A stretch of 64,000 nt of DNA, taken from contig DASWZN010000032.1 of NCBI GenBank assembly GCA_036404435.1, forward strand, positions 62,001-126,000. Direction: 5' to 3'. Positions 42,852-50,585 of the stretch are shown one piece after another (within the stretch, counting starts at the first letter, position 1; the number at the start of each line of letters is the position of its first letter). A program made the position numbers and the translations under genes. Origin of the DNA: DASWZN01 sp036404435. GTDB lineage: Bacteria > Acidobacteriota > Terriglobia > Bryobacterales > Bryobacteraceae. The notes under the pieces were generated by a model. It had not been told where the DNA came from and searched no databases. It saw nothing but the letters and a program-made list of their open reading frames with translations.

Positions 42852-43855
42852 TGACTGATACGAACAAGAGCAACCTGGCCATCGGGCTGGACGTTGGGAC
42901 AAGCCGCCTCGTGGCGGCAAGAAAAACCGAGCAGGGCTTCCAATACGGCACCCAGCTCAACGCGTTTCTCACAGTTCCGTTTTCCAGAGTGACGGAGAAC
43001 GCGCTCAAGAAAGAGGGCGTTCCGCACACGGTCGAGGATTCCGCGATCTGGATTCATGGGACCGACTCGCAACGCTTCGCCGACCTGCTGAACTCGGAGA
43101 TCCGCCGGCCCATGCGGGGCGGCTTCCTGAACTCCGGCGAGCCGGACAGCATCAAGGTGATGTCGGAGATCGTCAAGCTGGTGACCGGCGGGGGAGGAAA
43201 AGCCGGCGAGAACGTGTGCTTCACGGTGGCGGCTCCGCCACTGGGCGCCGAACCGAGCCTGACCTGGCACGAGGCCACCATGAAGCAGGTGCTGGCCGAC
43301 CTGGGATTCCAGTCGCGCGCCATCAACGAGGGCCTGGCCGTGGTCTACAGCGAGCTCGTAGACTGCAACTTTACCGGGATCGGCATCAGTTGCGGCGGCG
43401 GGCTGTGCAACGTCTGCTTCGCCTACCTCTCGGTGCCGATGCTGAGCTTCTCGGTTCCCAAAGCCGGGGATTTCATCGATGCCAGCGCGGCCGCCGTGTC
43501 GGGCGAGCGGGCCAACCGTATCCGGATACTCAAGGAGCAGGCTTTCAACATCAACGGCCGGCAGGCGAACCAGCTCCTGCAAGTGATCGATGTCTACTAC
43601 GACGACATGATCCGCACGCTGGTCGCGGCGCTGATCGAGGGCTTCCACAACGCCAAGAACCTGCCTCAGCTCCCGCGCGCGATTCCTTTGGTCCTGAGCG
43701 GCGGGACGGCAGCGCCGAAGGGGTTCCGGGAACGCTTCGAGCAGATCCTGAAGGAATCGCACTTCCCGATTGCGGTCTCGGAGGTCCGGCTGGCCGCCGA
43801 TCCTTTGACCGCGACCGCCAAAGGCGCGCTCATGGCGGCGCTTTCGGAGATGTAG
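42851..43855 (+). CDS. MreB/ParM-like actin-fold ATPase
   Basis: The 334-residue protein opens with LAIGLDVGTSRLVAARK, the phosphate-1 loop of the actin/Hsp70 fold. The connecting region INEGLAVVYSEL and the phosphate-2-like segment GIGISCGGGLCNVCFAYL follow, where the family has DIGGGTTD. The adenosine motif is LSGGTAAPKGF. The sequence is far from MreB and closer to plasmid-type or unusual actins. Its start is coupled to a peptidoglycan amidase (TGATG), suggesting a filament that places or controls the amidase, an inference. Confidence 0.75.
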   Translation: MTDTNKSNLAIGLDVGTSRLVAARKTEQGFQYGTQLNAFLTVPFSRVTENALKKEGVPHTVEDSAIWIHGTDSQRFADLLNSEIRRPMRGGFLNSGEPDSIKVMSEIVKLVTGGGGKAGENVCFTVAAPPLGAEPSLTWHEATMKQVLADLGFQSRAINEGLAVVYSELVDCNFTGIGISCGGGLCNVCFAYLSVPMLSFSVPKAGDFIDASAAAVSGERANRIRILKEQAFNINGRQANQLLQVIDVYYDDMIRTLVAALIEGFHNAKNLPQLPRAIPLVLSGGTAAPKGFRERFEQILKESHFPIAVSEVRLAADPLTATAKGALMAALSEM

Positions 43856-43932
43856 GGGCGGGTGACGCGGGGCACGCTCTCAACGTGCCGTGTCCGCACG
43901 CCTGCGAACACTCGTTGTCGCTCACAGGCCAT

Positions 43933-43979
43933 GCGTCGCCAGGAGTGGCGACGCGGCACGCAGGAGTGCGTGCGCCACG
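43933..43979. repeat. 47-base double-hairpin repeat, copy 2
   Basis: Reverse-orientation copy of 24631-24677 (46 of 47 identical), with both palindromes intact. It lies between the actin-like gene and larE stops. Partial related sequence (CGCACGCCTGCG) precedes it at 43890-43905. Confidence 0.85.
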
Positions 43980-43983
43980 AGCT

Positions 43984-44847
43984 TCAGCCGGTGGTCTTAA
44001 GCCCCAGGGCCTCGTTCAGCGCCCCTTGCCGGTAGCCCTCCAGGTCGAGGGTGACGTAGTGGAAGCCGAGCGGCTTGAAGATAGCCACGAAGTCGGCCGC
44101 CATGGCGGGAGTGAGGGCGCGGGCCAGCTCGTCCGGCGCGATTTCGATGCGCACCAGGTCGCCGTGGAACCGCATGCGGAACTGGCGGAACCCGAGCGCC
44201 CGCACCGCCTCTTCGCCGCGCTCGACGGTCTGGACGGTTTCCACCGTCGCCGGTGTGCCGTAGGGAATGCGTGAGCTGAGGCAGGCGGAAGCCGGGCGGT
44301 CCCAGGTCGGCAGGCCGGCTAGGCGCGAGAGCTCGCGGATCTCGGCTTTGCGAAGCCCGGCGTCCACCAACGGCGCCTCAGCCTGATGCTGCTTCGCCGC
44401 GTTCTGCCCCGGGCGGTAATCGCCCAGGTCGTCCACGTTGACGCCGTAAACGATGTGCTCGATCGCCCGCTCGCGGCCGAGCGCTTCCAGGCACTCGAAC
44501 AGCTCGTCCTTGCAGTGGAAGCAGCGGTCGGGTGCGTTGCGGACGTAATCCGGGTTCTCGAACTCGCGGGTGGCGATGTATTCGTGCCGGAATCCGAACT
44601 GGCGCGCCAGCGCCTCGGCGTCGCGCTTGTGCGAGGCGGGGATGGACGCCGAATCGGCCGTGACGATCAGAGCGTTCTCGTCGCCGAGCGCGTGGGTCGC
44701 GGCCCAGGCCAGGTAGGCCGAATCCGTGCCGCCGGAGTAGGCCACGATCACCCGCCCGAGTTCGCGCAGACGAGCGAGGAGCCGCTCCTGCTTTTCGGGC
44801 AGCAAAGCCGCGTCCAGCGATTCGCCAAGTGAGACCAGCCCAGCCAT
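43984..44847 (-). CDS. larE: ATP-dependent sacrificial sulfur transferase LarE
   Basis: The 287-residue protein has the PP-loop YSGGTDSAYLAWAA (about residues 37-50), DRCFHCKDELFECL and RPASACLSSRIPYG, the LarE region where the sacrificial sulfur-donor Cys lies. LarE turns pyridine carboxylates into thiocarboxylates when building the nickel-pincer cofactor of lactate racemase-type enzymes. LarB, LarC and LarA are not in the window. The gene starts four bases after gyrA, an unexpected partner. Confidence 0.88.
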   Translation of the reverse strand: MAGLVSLGESLDAALLPEKQERLLARLRELGRVIVAYSGGTDSAYLAWAATHALGDENALIVTADSASIPASHKRDAEALARQFGFRHEYIATREFENPDYVRNAPDRCFHCKDELFECLEALGRERAIEHIVYGVNVDDLGDYRPGQNAAKQHQAEAPLVDAGLRKAEIRELSRLAGLPTWDRPASACLSSRIPYGTPATVETVQTVERGEEAVRALGFRQFRMRFHGDLVRIEIAPDELARALTPAMAADFVAIFKPLGFHYVTLDLEGYRQGALNEALGLKTTG

Positions 44848-44851
44848 GCCC

Positions 44852-47476
44852 CTATTGTAGCGGCAGCTCTTCCTGACCTGCGGACCCGTTCCCGTTGCCG
44901 TTTTCTTCCGTGATCACCGAAGCCGCCGCCACGCGGTCGCCCTCTTCCATGCGGACCAGCCGCACGCCTTGCGTGGAGCGGCCGGCTTGCCGGATCTCGC
45001 TCGACTCGATGCGGATGATCTTGCCCTGCTGCGTGACGATGATGAGGTCGGAGTCCTCCTTGACCTCCATGATCGCCACCACCTTGCCGATGCGCGGCGT
45101 CACTTTCATGTTGATGACGCCTTTGCCGCCGCGCGCCGTCAGCCGGTACTGGGTGAGCCCGGTGCGCTTTCCGTAGCCGTTCTCGGAGATCGAGAGGATG
45201 AGGCCCTCCTCCTCCACGATCTCCATCCCAACCAGGTAGTCTCCCTCGGCCAGGTCCATGGCGCGGACGCCGCGGGCGTCCCGGCCCATCGGCCGCACCT
45301 TGGTCTCCGAGAAGCGGATCGCCTTGCCTTCGTGCGAAGCCAGGAAGAAGTAGTTCTGGCCGTTGCTGACGCCCGCATCGATCAGCTCGTCGCTCGCGTC
45401 GAGATCGATGGCGATGATGCCGCGCGCCAGCGGGTTGTCGAACCGGGTCAGCTCGCACTTCTTGATTACGCCGTCCCGCGTGACCATCACGACGTACTTC
45501 TCGGCCACGAATTCTTTGACCGGCAGGAAGGCGCGAATCTCCTCGTTGGGCTGGAGGTTGATCAGGTTCGAAATATGCTTGCCCTTGCCCGCGGTTCCGG
45601 CGTCGGGGATCTCGTAGATCTTGAGCCAGTAAACGCGCCCCTTGTTGGTGAAGATGAGCAGGTAGGCGTGCGTGGAGGCAATGATGAGGTGCTCGAGGAA
45701 ATCCTCCGTGCGCGTGCCCATGCCGATGCGGCCTTTGCCCCCGCGCGACTGGCGCCGGTAGGTGTCCACCGTGGTGCGCTTCAGATAGCCGCCGTGCGTG
45801 ACAGTTACGGCCACGTCTTCGACCGCGACCAGGTCTTCGAGCTGGATCTCGCCAGTGTCCTCGAGGAACTGGGTCCGCCGCTCGTCGCCGTACTCCTTCT
45901 GGACCTCCTTCAGCTCCTTCACAATGAGCGCGCGCAGCACCTTCTCGGAGCCCAGGATTTCCAGGTACTCGGCGATGCGGCGCTGGATCTCGGCCAGCTC
46001 GTCGATGATCTTCTGCCGCTCCATGCCGGTGAGGCGCTGGAGTTGCAACTCGATGATGGCCTGCGCCTGTTTCTCGCTGAAGTCGAAGCGGAAGGCCGCA
46101 TCCACCACCACCTCATCGAGGGCGCGCTGGGGCAGGGGAAGCAGGCCCATCAGGCGGTCGCGCGCCTCTTTGGGATTGGCCGATCCGCGGATGGTCTCGA
46201 TCACCAGGTCGAGCTGATCGAGCGCCTTCTGGAAGCCGAGCAAAATGTGCTCGCGGTCGCGGCACTTGCGCAATTCGAATTCCGTGCGGCGCCGCACCAC
46301 GTCTACGCGGTGGTCGATGAAGCGCTTGATGCAATCGACCAGGCCCAGCTCGCGCGGCTGGCCGTTGACGATCGACAGCATGATGATGCCGAAGCCGGTC
46401 TGCAACTGGGTGTGCTTGTACAGGTTGTTGAGCACCACCTCCGGCTGCTCGCCGCGCTTCAGCTCGAAGACGATGCGCATTCCGTCCCGGTCGCTCTCGT
46501 CGCGGATTTCGGAAATGCCTTCGATCTTCTTCTCGTTGACCAGCTCGGCGGCCTGCTCGATGAGCCGCGACTTGTTCACCTGGTAGGGAATCTCCGTGAC
46601 GATGATGTGGTCCCGGTCCTTGCCGACGTGTTCGATGGCGGCCTTGGCGCGCACCTTCAACTGCCCGCGGCCGCGCGTGTAGGCTTCGATGATGCCCTGG
46701 CGCCCCATGATATAGCCGCCGGTCGGGAAATCCGGCCCCGGAACGATCTCGAGGATCTTCTCCAGGGGCGTGTTCGGGTTCTGGACCAGCGCGATAGTGG
46801 CGTTGACGATCTCGGTGAGATTATGCGGCGGAATGTTCGTGGCCATGCCGACGGCGATTCCCGACGAGCCGTTCACCAGCAGGTTCGGAATGCGCGCCGG
46901 CAGGACTTCGGGCTCCTGCTCCTCGCCGTCGAAGTTCGGTTTGAAATCGACGGTCTCCTTGTCGATATCGGCCAGCAGAGTGGAGGCGATGCGGGACAGG
47001 CGCGCCTCGGTATACCGGTAGGCCGCGGGAGGATCGCCATCCACGGAGCCGAAATTGCCCTGACCGTCGATGAGCGGATAGCGCAGCGAAAAATCCTGCG
47101 CCATGCGCACCAGGGAGTCGTAAACTGCCGCGTCTCCGTGCGGGTGGAACTTGCCCAGCACTTCGCCGACGATCTTGGCGCACTTCCTGGTGGGCCGGTT
47201 GAAGGTCAGGCCCATCTCGTGCATGCCGTAGAGGATGCGGCGGTGCACCGGTTTCAACCCGTCGCGGACGTCGGGCAGCGCGCGGCCGATGATCACGCTC
47301 ATGGCGTAATCGAGATACGACCGGCGCATCTCGTCTTCGATGTTTACCGGGGTTGTATTCCTACCGCCGCCGGGGGGACCGCCGAGCGGGATCTGCGCTC
47401 CGCCGCCCCCGCCGGCAGGCGGCGCGGGCGGAGTGGGAGGGGTCTGCGGGGTATCGGGAGAATCTGCGTCAGCCAA
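44852..47476 (-). CDS. gyrA: DNA gyrase subunit A
   Basis: The 874-residue subunit uses a TTG start with AAGGAG seven bases before it. It opens with a Pro/Gly-rich extension of about 45 residues. The core follows: RRSYLDYAMSVIIGRALPDV, HPHGDAAVYDSLVRMAQDF (110-129), catalytic Tyr155 in AAYRYTEARL, and the C-terminal beta-pinwheel with GyrA-box QSRGGKGRIGMGT. Gyrase introduces negative supercoils with GyrB. At the site equivalent to E. coli Ser83 there is Ala116, with Asp120 at the equivalent of Asp87. A TAAAAT box lies about 60 bases upstream of the start. Confidence 0.97.
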   Translation of the reverse strand: MADADSPDTPQTPPTPPAPPAGGGGGAQIPLGGPPGGGRNTTPVNIEDEMRRSYLDYAMSVIIGRALPDVRDGLKPVHRRILYGMHEMGLTFNRPTRKCAKIVGEVLGKFHPHGDAAVYDSLVRMAQDFSLRYPLIDGQGNFGSVDGDPPAAYRYTEARLSRIASTLLADIDKETVDFKPNFDGEEQEPEVLPARIPNLLVNGSSGIAVGMATNIPPHNLTEIVNATIALVQNPNTPLEKILEIVPGPDFPTGGYIMGRQGIIEAYTRGRGQLKVRAKAAIEHVGKDRDHIIVTEIPYQVNKSRLIEQAAELVNEKKIEGISEIRDESDRDGMRIVFELKRGEQPEVVLNNLYKHTQLQTGFGIIMLSIVNGQPRELGLVDCIKRFIDHRVDVVRRRTEFELRKCRDREHILLGFQKALDQLDLVIETIRGSANPKEARDRLMGLLPLPQRALDEVVVDAAFRFDFSEKQAQAIIELQLQRLTGMERQKIIDELAEIQRRIAEYLEILGSEKVLRALIVKELKEVQKEYGDERRTQFLEDTGEIQLEDLVAVEDVAVTVTHGGYLKRTTVDTYRRQSRGGKGRIGMGTRTEDFLEHLIIASTHAYLLIFTNKGRVYWLKIYEIPDAGTAGKGKHISNLINLQPNEEIRAFLPVKEFVAEKYVVMVTRDGVIKKCELTRFDNPLARGIIAIDLDASDELIDAGVSNGQNYFFLASHEGKAIRFSETKVRPMGRDARGVRAMDLAEGDYLVGMEIVEEEGLILSISENGYGKRTGLTQYRLTARGGKGVINMKVTPRIGKVVAIMEVKEDSDLIIVTQQGKIIRIESSEIRQAGRSTQGVRLVRMEEGDRVAAASVITEENGNGNGSAGQEELPLQ

Positions 47477-47728
47477 GCACGACTCCTTCGCCTGTTATTC
47501 GCCTCATTTCGGGGCCTGAATCCAACTCACCATTTTAGCAGAAATCCGTTGAGGAAAAAGGGACTTTTGGGCGTTGAGGGGAGATGGGTGGTGGCCCAGT
47601 GCCACAAGCCTTTCGCCGTGGGAGCGGAGCCTCTGGCCGGCATTGGGCCAACCGAGCCATGGACCGGCGTTGCCGACCAGCTGGATGAAACAGACGGCCT
47701 CGGCGGGGTTTGGTTCGGCCCAGGCGCG

Positions 47729-49096
47729 CTAAGGGCCCTTCTTGTGCTCCACCGAGGCATCGATCAGGAAACGCAGAATCTTCGGCCAACTATCCACCTG
47801 CGCTAGAGCAGTACCTTCGGATGTGCCCCCGATCATGAGCTTCATGTTTTGCCGCTCTCCCGCGGTTGGCAGATACTCGCAGGGAATCCAATGCCCGGCT
47901 CCGTCGTAGGACAGATGCCGATCCTCGAAGGGGTGCCCGTGACGCCGTAGCCGTTCCATCAGCCGGGTGGCCATCATGGACGACGGCCATATCCCATCGT
48001 CTTTTCCGGAGAGCAGCAAAACGGGTCCATGAATGTTCTCGACCGGGATCTCGACGCTGGCTGTATTGCCGAAGACCTGCAAGTCCCGCACGAACAGCGG
48101 AGTCTGCCGTACCGGATCTCCCGCCACGGAATCCCACACATACCGCGCGGCAAACCACAGAGGGATGCGGATGGGAACGTAGGTCAGCGGCTCACCGCGC
48201 CAGGTCCAGGCTGGGCCCCCAGGAAGTTGCCGCGCCGTGGCGCCTTCCCATCGAACATAGCTCGGAGATCGTGCCACAACGGCCGCCACATCGGAACACG
48301 TTGCGGCGAACTGCAAGGCCGCTTCCGCACCCCGGGATACACCGAAGACCGCCACGAATCGGGGATCCGTCTTGGGGCGCGCGCGAATCCACCCGAGCGC
48401 CTTTCTGAAGTATTCAACGGGGATGTTCTGAAGCGTCGGCGGAAGGCCCTGGGCGCCGAAATACGCAAGCGACATAGTTGTAAACCCGCGGGACGCCAGC
48501 AGCAAGGTGGTGTCGAGCATCCCGGCTCCTCCTTCGGACCCGCCGAGAACCATGACTCCCGGATGCTGGCGGCCATCGCCCGGATCGCATAGGATGCCGT
48601 CAATCCCGTCCTCCGCGGTTACGGTGCAGCGGATTCCCGGCTTGGCGAAGCGGCGTTGGATAGTCACGGCCCCGAGTGCCCGGCCTGCATCGGCGGCCTC
48701 AATTTCGGTCACGATGGGCTGGAACCAGTCGGTGATCGCGAAGAAGGCGTGATCTCCATCCTTCGTTTCCGCGGCGGGTTTCATGGACCAGAAGAGTCCC
48801 ATTCCGTCTACGCCCCGGTAGGCGCCGGACACCGGTGCCTGAGTTTGAAGGTCAACCGTGCCTCGCGGCCCGCTATCGAAAACAGCCTCGCTCCGCCACC
48901 ACAGTCGGTCCTGCGCCTTCGACCTGGCCCTGATGGTAATTAGCCGGTGCGGAGGCAGCCCCGACACGGAGATGCTGAGCCGGTCATCCATCAATGGCTG
49001 TGCGGGCGCGACCGCGAACGTGGCATGCGGACCTTGATTCGCTGCGCACAGCATAAGCGGCAGCCAGATCGGATACAGGACCGCGAGGTGTCGCAT
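47729..49096 (-). CDS. Exported BAAT/dienelactone-hydrolase-like alpha/beta hydrolase
   Basis: The 455-residue protein starts at the ATG at 49096, followed by a signal peptide (LAVLYPIWLPLMLCAANQ). An N-domain of about 130 residues matches the acyl-CoA thioester hydrolase/BAAT N-fold (DRLSISVSGLPPHRLITIRA). The alpha/beta-hydrolase part has nucleophile GVSRGAE (about 300), Asp in LLSGKDDGIWPS and His in GAGHWIPCEY. BAAT-type enzymes act on acyl thioesters or esters. Export and the absence of a CoA context make an extracellular esterase role more likely here. Confidence 0.78.
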   Translation of the reverse strand: MRHLAVLYPIWLPLMLCAANQGPHATFAVAPAQPLMDDRLSISVSGLPPHRLITIRARSKAQDRLWWRSEAVFDSGPRGTVDLQTQAPVSGAYRGVDGMGLFWSMKPAAETKDGDHAFFAITDWFQPIVTEIEAADAGRALGAVTIQRRFAKPGIRCTVTAEDGIDGILCDPGDGRQHPGVMVLGGSEGGAGMLDTTLLLASRGFTTMSLAYFGAQGLPPTLQNIPVEYFRKALGWIRARPKTDPRFVAVFGVSRGAEAALQFAATCSDVAAVVARSPSYVRWEGATARQLPGGPAWTWRGEPLTYVPIRIPLWFAARYVWDSVAGDPVRQTPLFVRDLQVFGNTASVEIPVENIHGPVLLLSGKDDGIWPSSMMATRLMERLRRHGHPFEDRHLSYDGAGHWIPCEYLPTAGERQNMKLMIGGTSEGTALAQVDSWPKILRFLIDASVEHKKGP

Positions 49097-49235
49097 ATGG
49101 TCCGGGAAGGACCTACCATCGTACCTGAATTGGATGGGACCGCCAGCCCAGTCGCCGGCGCGATCATCCCCGAGTAGGAGGCTTGAATTGAAGCCGTGGG
49201 AACCCCTTGCGCGCGGTTGGGGGTCCGCCCGCACC

Positions 49236-49814
49236 CTAGCCGGTGCCACGGTGGCTGCGCGCCCGCAACTGCTGCCGGATCACGGTCAGGATGCGGTGGA
49301 AGCCCTTTTCCCAGTCCGGGAAGAGGTCCACGTACTGGAATTCCTGCTGCACGCGGACCGGCACGCGGCACTCTTCGGTCCGGACGGGGATGAGGTAGAC
49401 CTCGTCCAGCGGCAGGCGGCTGGCGCAATCCAGAGCGTAGCGCAACTCGGATTGAAAATGCCCCCGTTTTGGAATGGAGCGGCTCGAGAAACAGGCGACG
49501 AAGAAATCCGAAACCGAGATCGCCTGCTCGATGGCGCGCGGCCAGTTCTGGCCGGGCAGCAGTTTCCGGCTATCCATCCACGGGTCGAAGCCGCTTTCGA
49601 GAAAACCGTCGAAGAGACGCTCGGCCGCGTTCCGGTCTTCTACGGCGTAGGCCAGGAAGATCTTGGGCCGCACCTGAGGCACGAAGACCACGCTGCCGCG
49701 CGCGTCGGGGCGGAACAGGCCTAGGCCGTCGATCTCGACCACGCCGCCCTTCTCCAGGCACTTCAAGACGATGCGCGCGATCTCGTCGCTCGAAGTCCGC
49801 TCGGCTACGCTCAT
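49236..49814 (-). CDS. HU-like/TIR-domain protein
   Basis: The 192-residue protein has two parts. Residues 1-46 resemble the second half of an HU/IHF fold (IVLKCLEKGGVVEIDGLGLF). Residues about 50-150 form a TIR domain: KIFLAYAVEDRNAAERLFDG, DPWMDSRKLLPGQNWPRAIE, then SDFFVACFSSRSIPKRGHFQ, with Glu123 (QSELRYAL) at the position of the catalytic Glu of NAD-cleaving TIRs. It has no N-terminal effector-sensing domain known from defence systems. It starts two bases after the stop of a separate HU-like gene, so the two are likely translated together and may form a heteromer. Confidence 0.75.
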   Translation of the reverse strand: MSVAERTSSDEIARIVLKCLEKGGVVEIDGLGLFRPDARGSVVFVPQVRPKIFLAYAVEDRNAAERLFDGFLESGFDPWMDSRKLLPGQNWPRAIEQAISVSDFFVACFSSRSIPKRGHFQSELRYALDCASRLPLDEVYLIPVRTEECRVPVRVQQEFQYVDLFPDWEKGFHRILTVIRQQLRARSHRGTG

Positions 49815-49816
49815 CG

Positions 49817-50032
49817 CTATCGCTCGCGCTCGGGCGGGTCCTTCTTAGCCTCAAACTCGAAGCCGAGACTCTGCCCAGGAACGAATGTGCCGAGCCCGGG
49901 CAGGGGCGCCCGCTCTCCCCGCCGGAGCTTGGCGAGGATCTGATGCACGACCCGGTCCACTTCGTCGGCCGCCGCCGCTTTCGAGCTCCCTGTTCGCCGG
50001 GCCAGTCTGGTCGCCAGGTCGTCTTTATCCAT
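49817..50032 (-). CDS. Truncated HU-like protein
   Basis: The 71-residue protein reads MDKDDLATRLARRTGSSKAA at the front and then RRGERAPLPGLGTFVPGQ. This is the helical dimer part plus the first strands of an HU/IHF fold (HU: G-A--L-GFGTF). The DNA-binding beta arm is missing, replaced by a short charged tail. The start is the ATG at 50032, giving the usual HU front; upstream in-frame residues are not HU-like. It is coupled to the HU-TIR gene (two bases between). It is probably a dimerisation partner rather than a genuine nucleoid protein. Confidence 0.7.
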   Translation of the reverse strand: MDKDDLATRLARRTGSSKAAAADEVDRVVHQILAKLRRGERAPLPGLGTFVPGQSLGFEFEAKKDPPERER

Positions 50033-50153
50033 CGCACCTGCATGGTAGCAAGGGAATCCCGGTCGGCAGTCCGACAACACCCGCGGGTGGTCTTCCTAGG
50101 TTATAGAAAAGGTGGGATTTGTTCGCGCTTGAAGAAAGCGCCTTGAGCGGTGA

Positions 50154-50198
50154 CTGCCCGCCCTCGCCCGTGCTTGACGGGAAGCCGCGGGCGGGCAG
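50154..50198 (-). terminator. Strong hairpin downstream of small exported gene
   Basis: CTGCCCGCCC (50154-50163) pairs perfectly with GGGCGGGCAG (50189-50198) with a 25-base interior. It lies 20 bases after the stop of the minus-strand gene at 50218-50427. No T-run follows, so termination is only likely. Confidence 0.4.
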
Positions 50199-50217
50199 CG
50201 AACCTGTGCGGGCCAGG

Positions 50218-50427
50218 TTACTTGCTGGCCGGCGGCTTGGCCGCGTTGCTCTGCGCTCCGGTGGTCTTCTTGTGATGCGTCTTCCTCGAAGTCGCCTTGG
50301 TCTTGCTCTTGGTCGTCTTCGACGCCGCTGTCTGGGCGGCCGGTGACGACGTCGTCGGTTGCGTCGCAGCAAGAGCGAACGGCAGGCTGAGGGCAGCCGC
50401 CAGCAATCCGATACTTAGCTTTTTCAT
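50218..50427 (-). CDS. Small basic exported protein
   Basis: The 69-residue protein has a signal peptide (KKLSIGLLAAALSLPFALAA). The mature part of about 48 residues is very rich in Lys, Thr, Ser and Ala, with KTTKSKTKATSRKTHHKKTT. GGAGGATCC precedes the ATG, a good ribosome site. A hairpin with 8-base arms (AGCGGGCC/GGCCCGCT, 50439-50461) lies in the leader. No function is known; such small basic exported proteins are common in acidobacteria. Confidence 0.6.
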   Translation of the reverse strand: MKKLSIGLLAAALSLPFALAATQPTTSSPAAQTAASKTTKSKTKATSRKTHHKKTTGAQSNAAKPPASK

Positions 50428-50585
50428 TGGATCCTCCGAGCGGGCCTTTCATCGGCCCGCTACAGTTTCATCATGAGCCTCGCCCCCCAAAAGCACGATA
50501 GACGCAGCAGGCTAACCGGAGCGCCTAAATCGCGGGATAGAGGCTCGAACGCGCCGTCGAGCGGTTAGACTGAAGGTGAAAAGCC

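Noticed and set aside
44969..47806. Long open frame antisense to gyrA (over 900 codons)
   Set aside because: It mirrors gyrA codons in a GC-rich gene, has no conserved motifs, and gyrA itself is certain.
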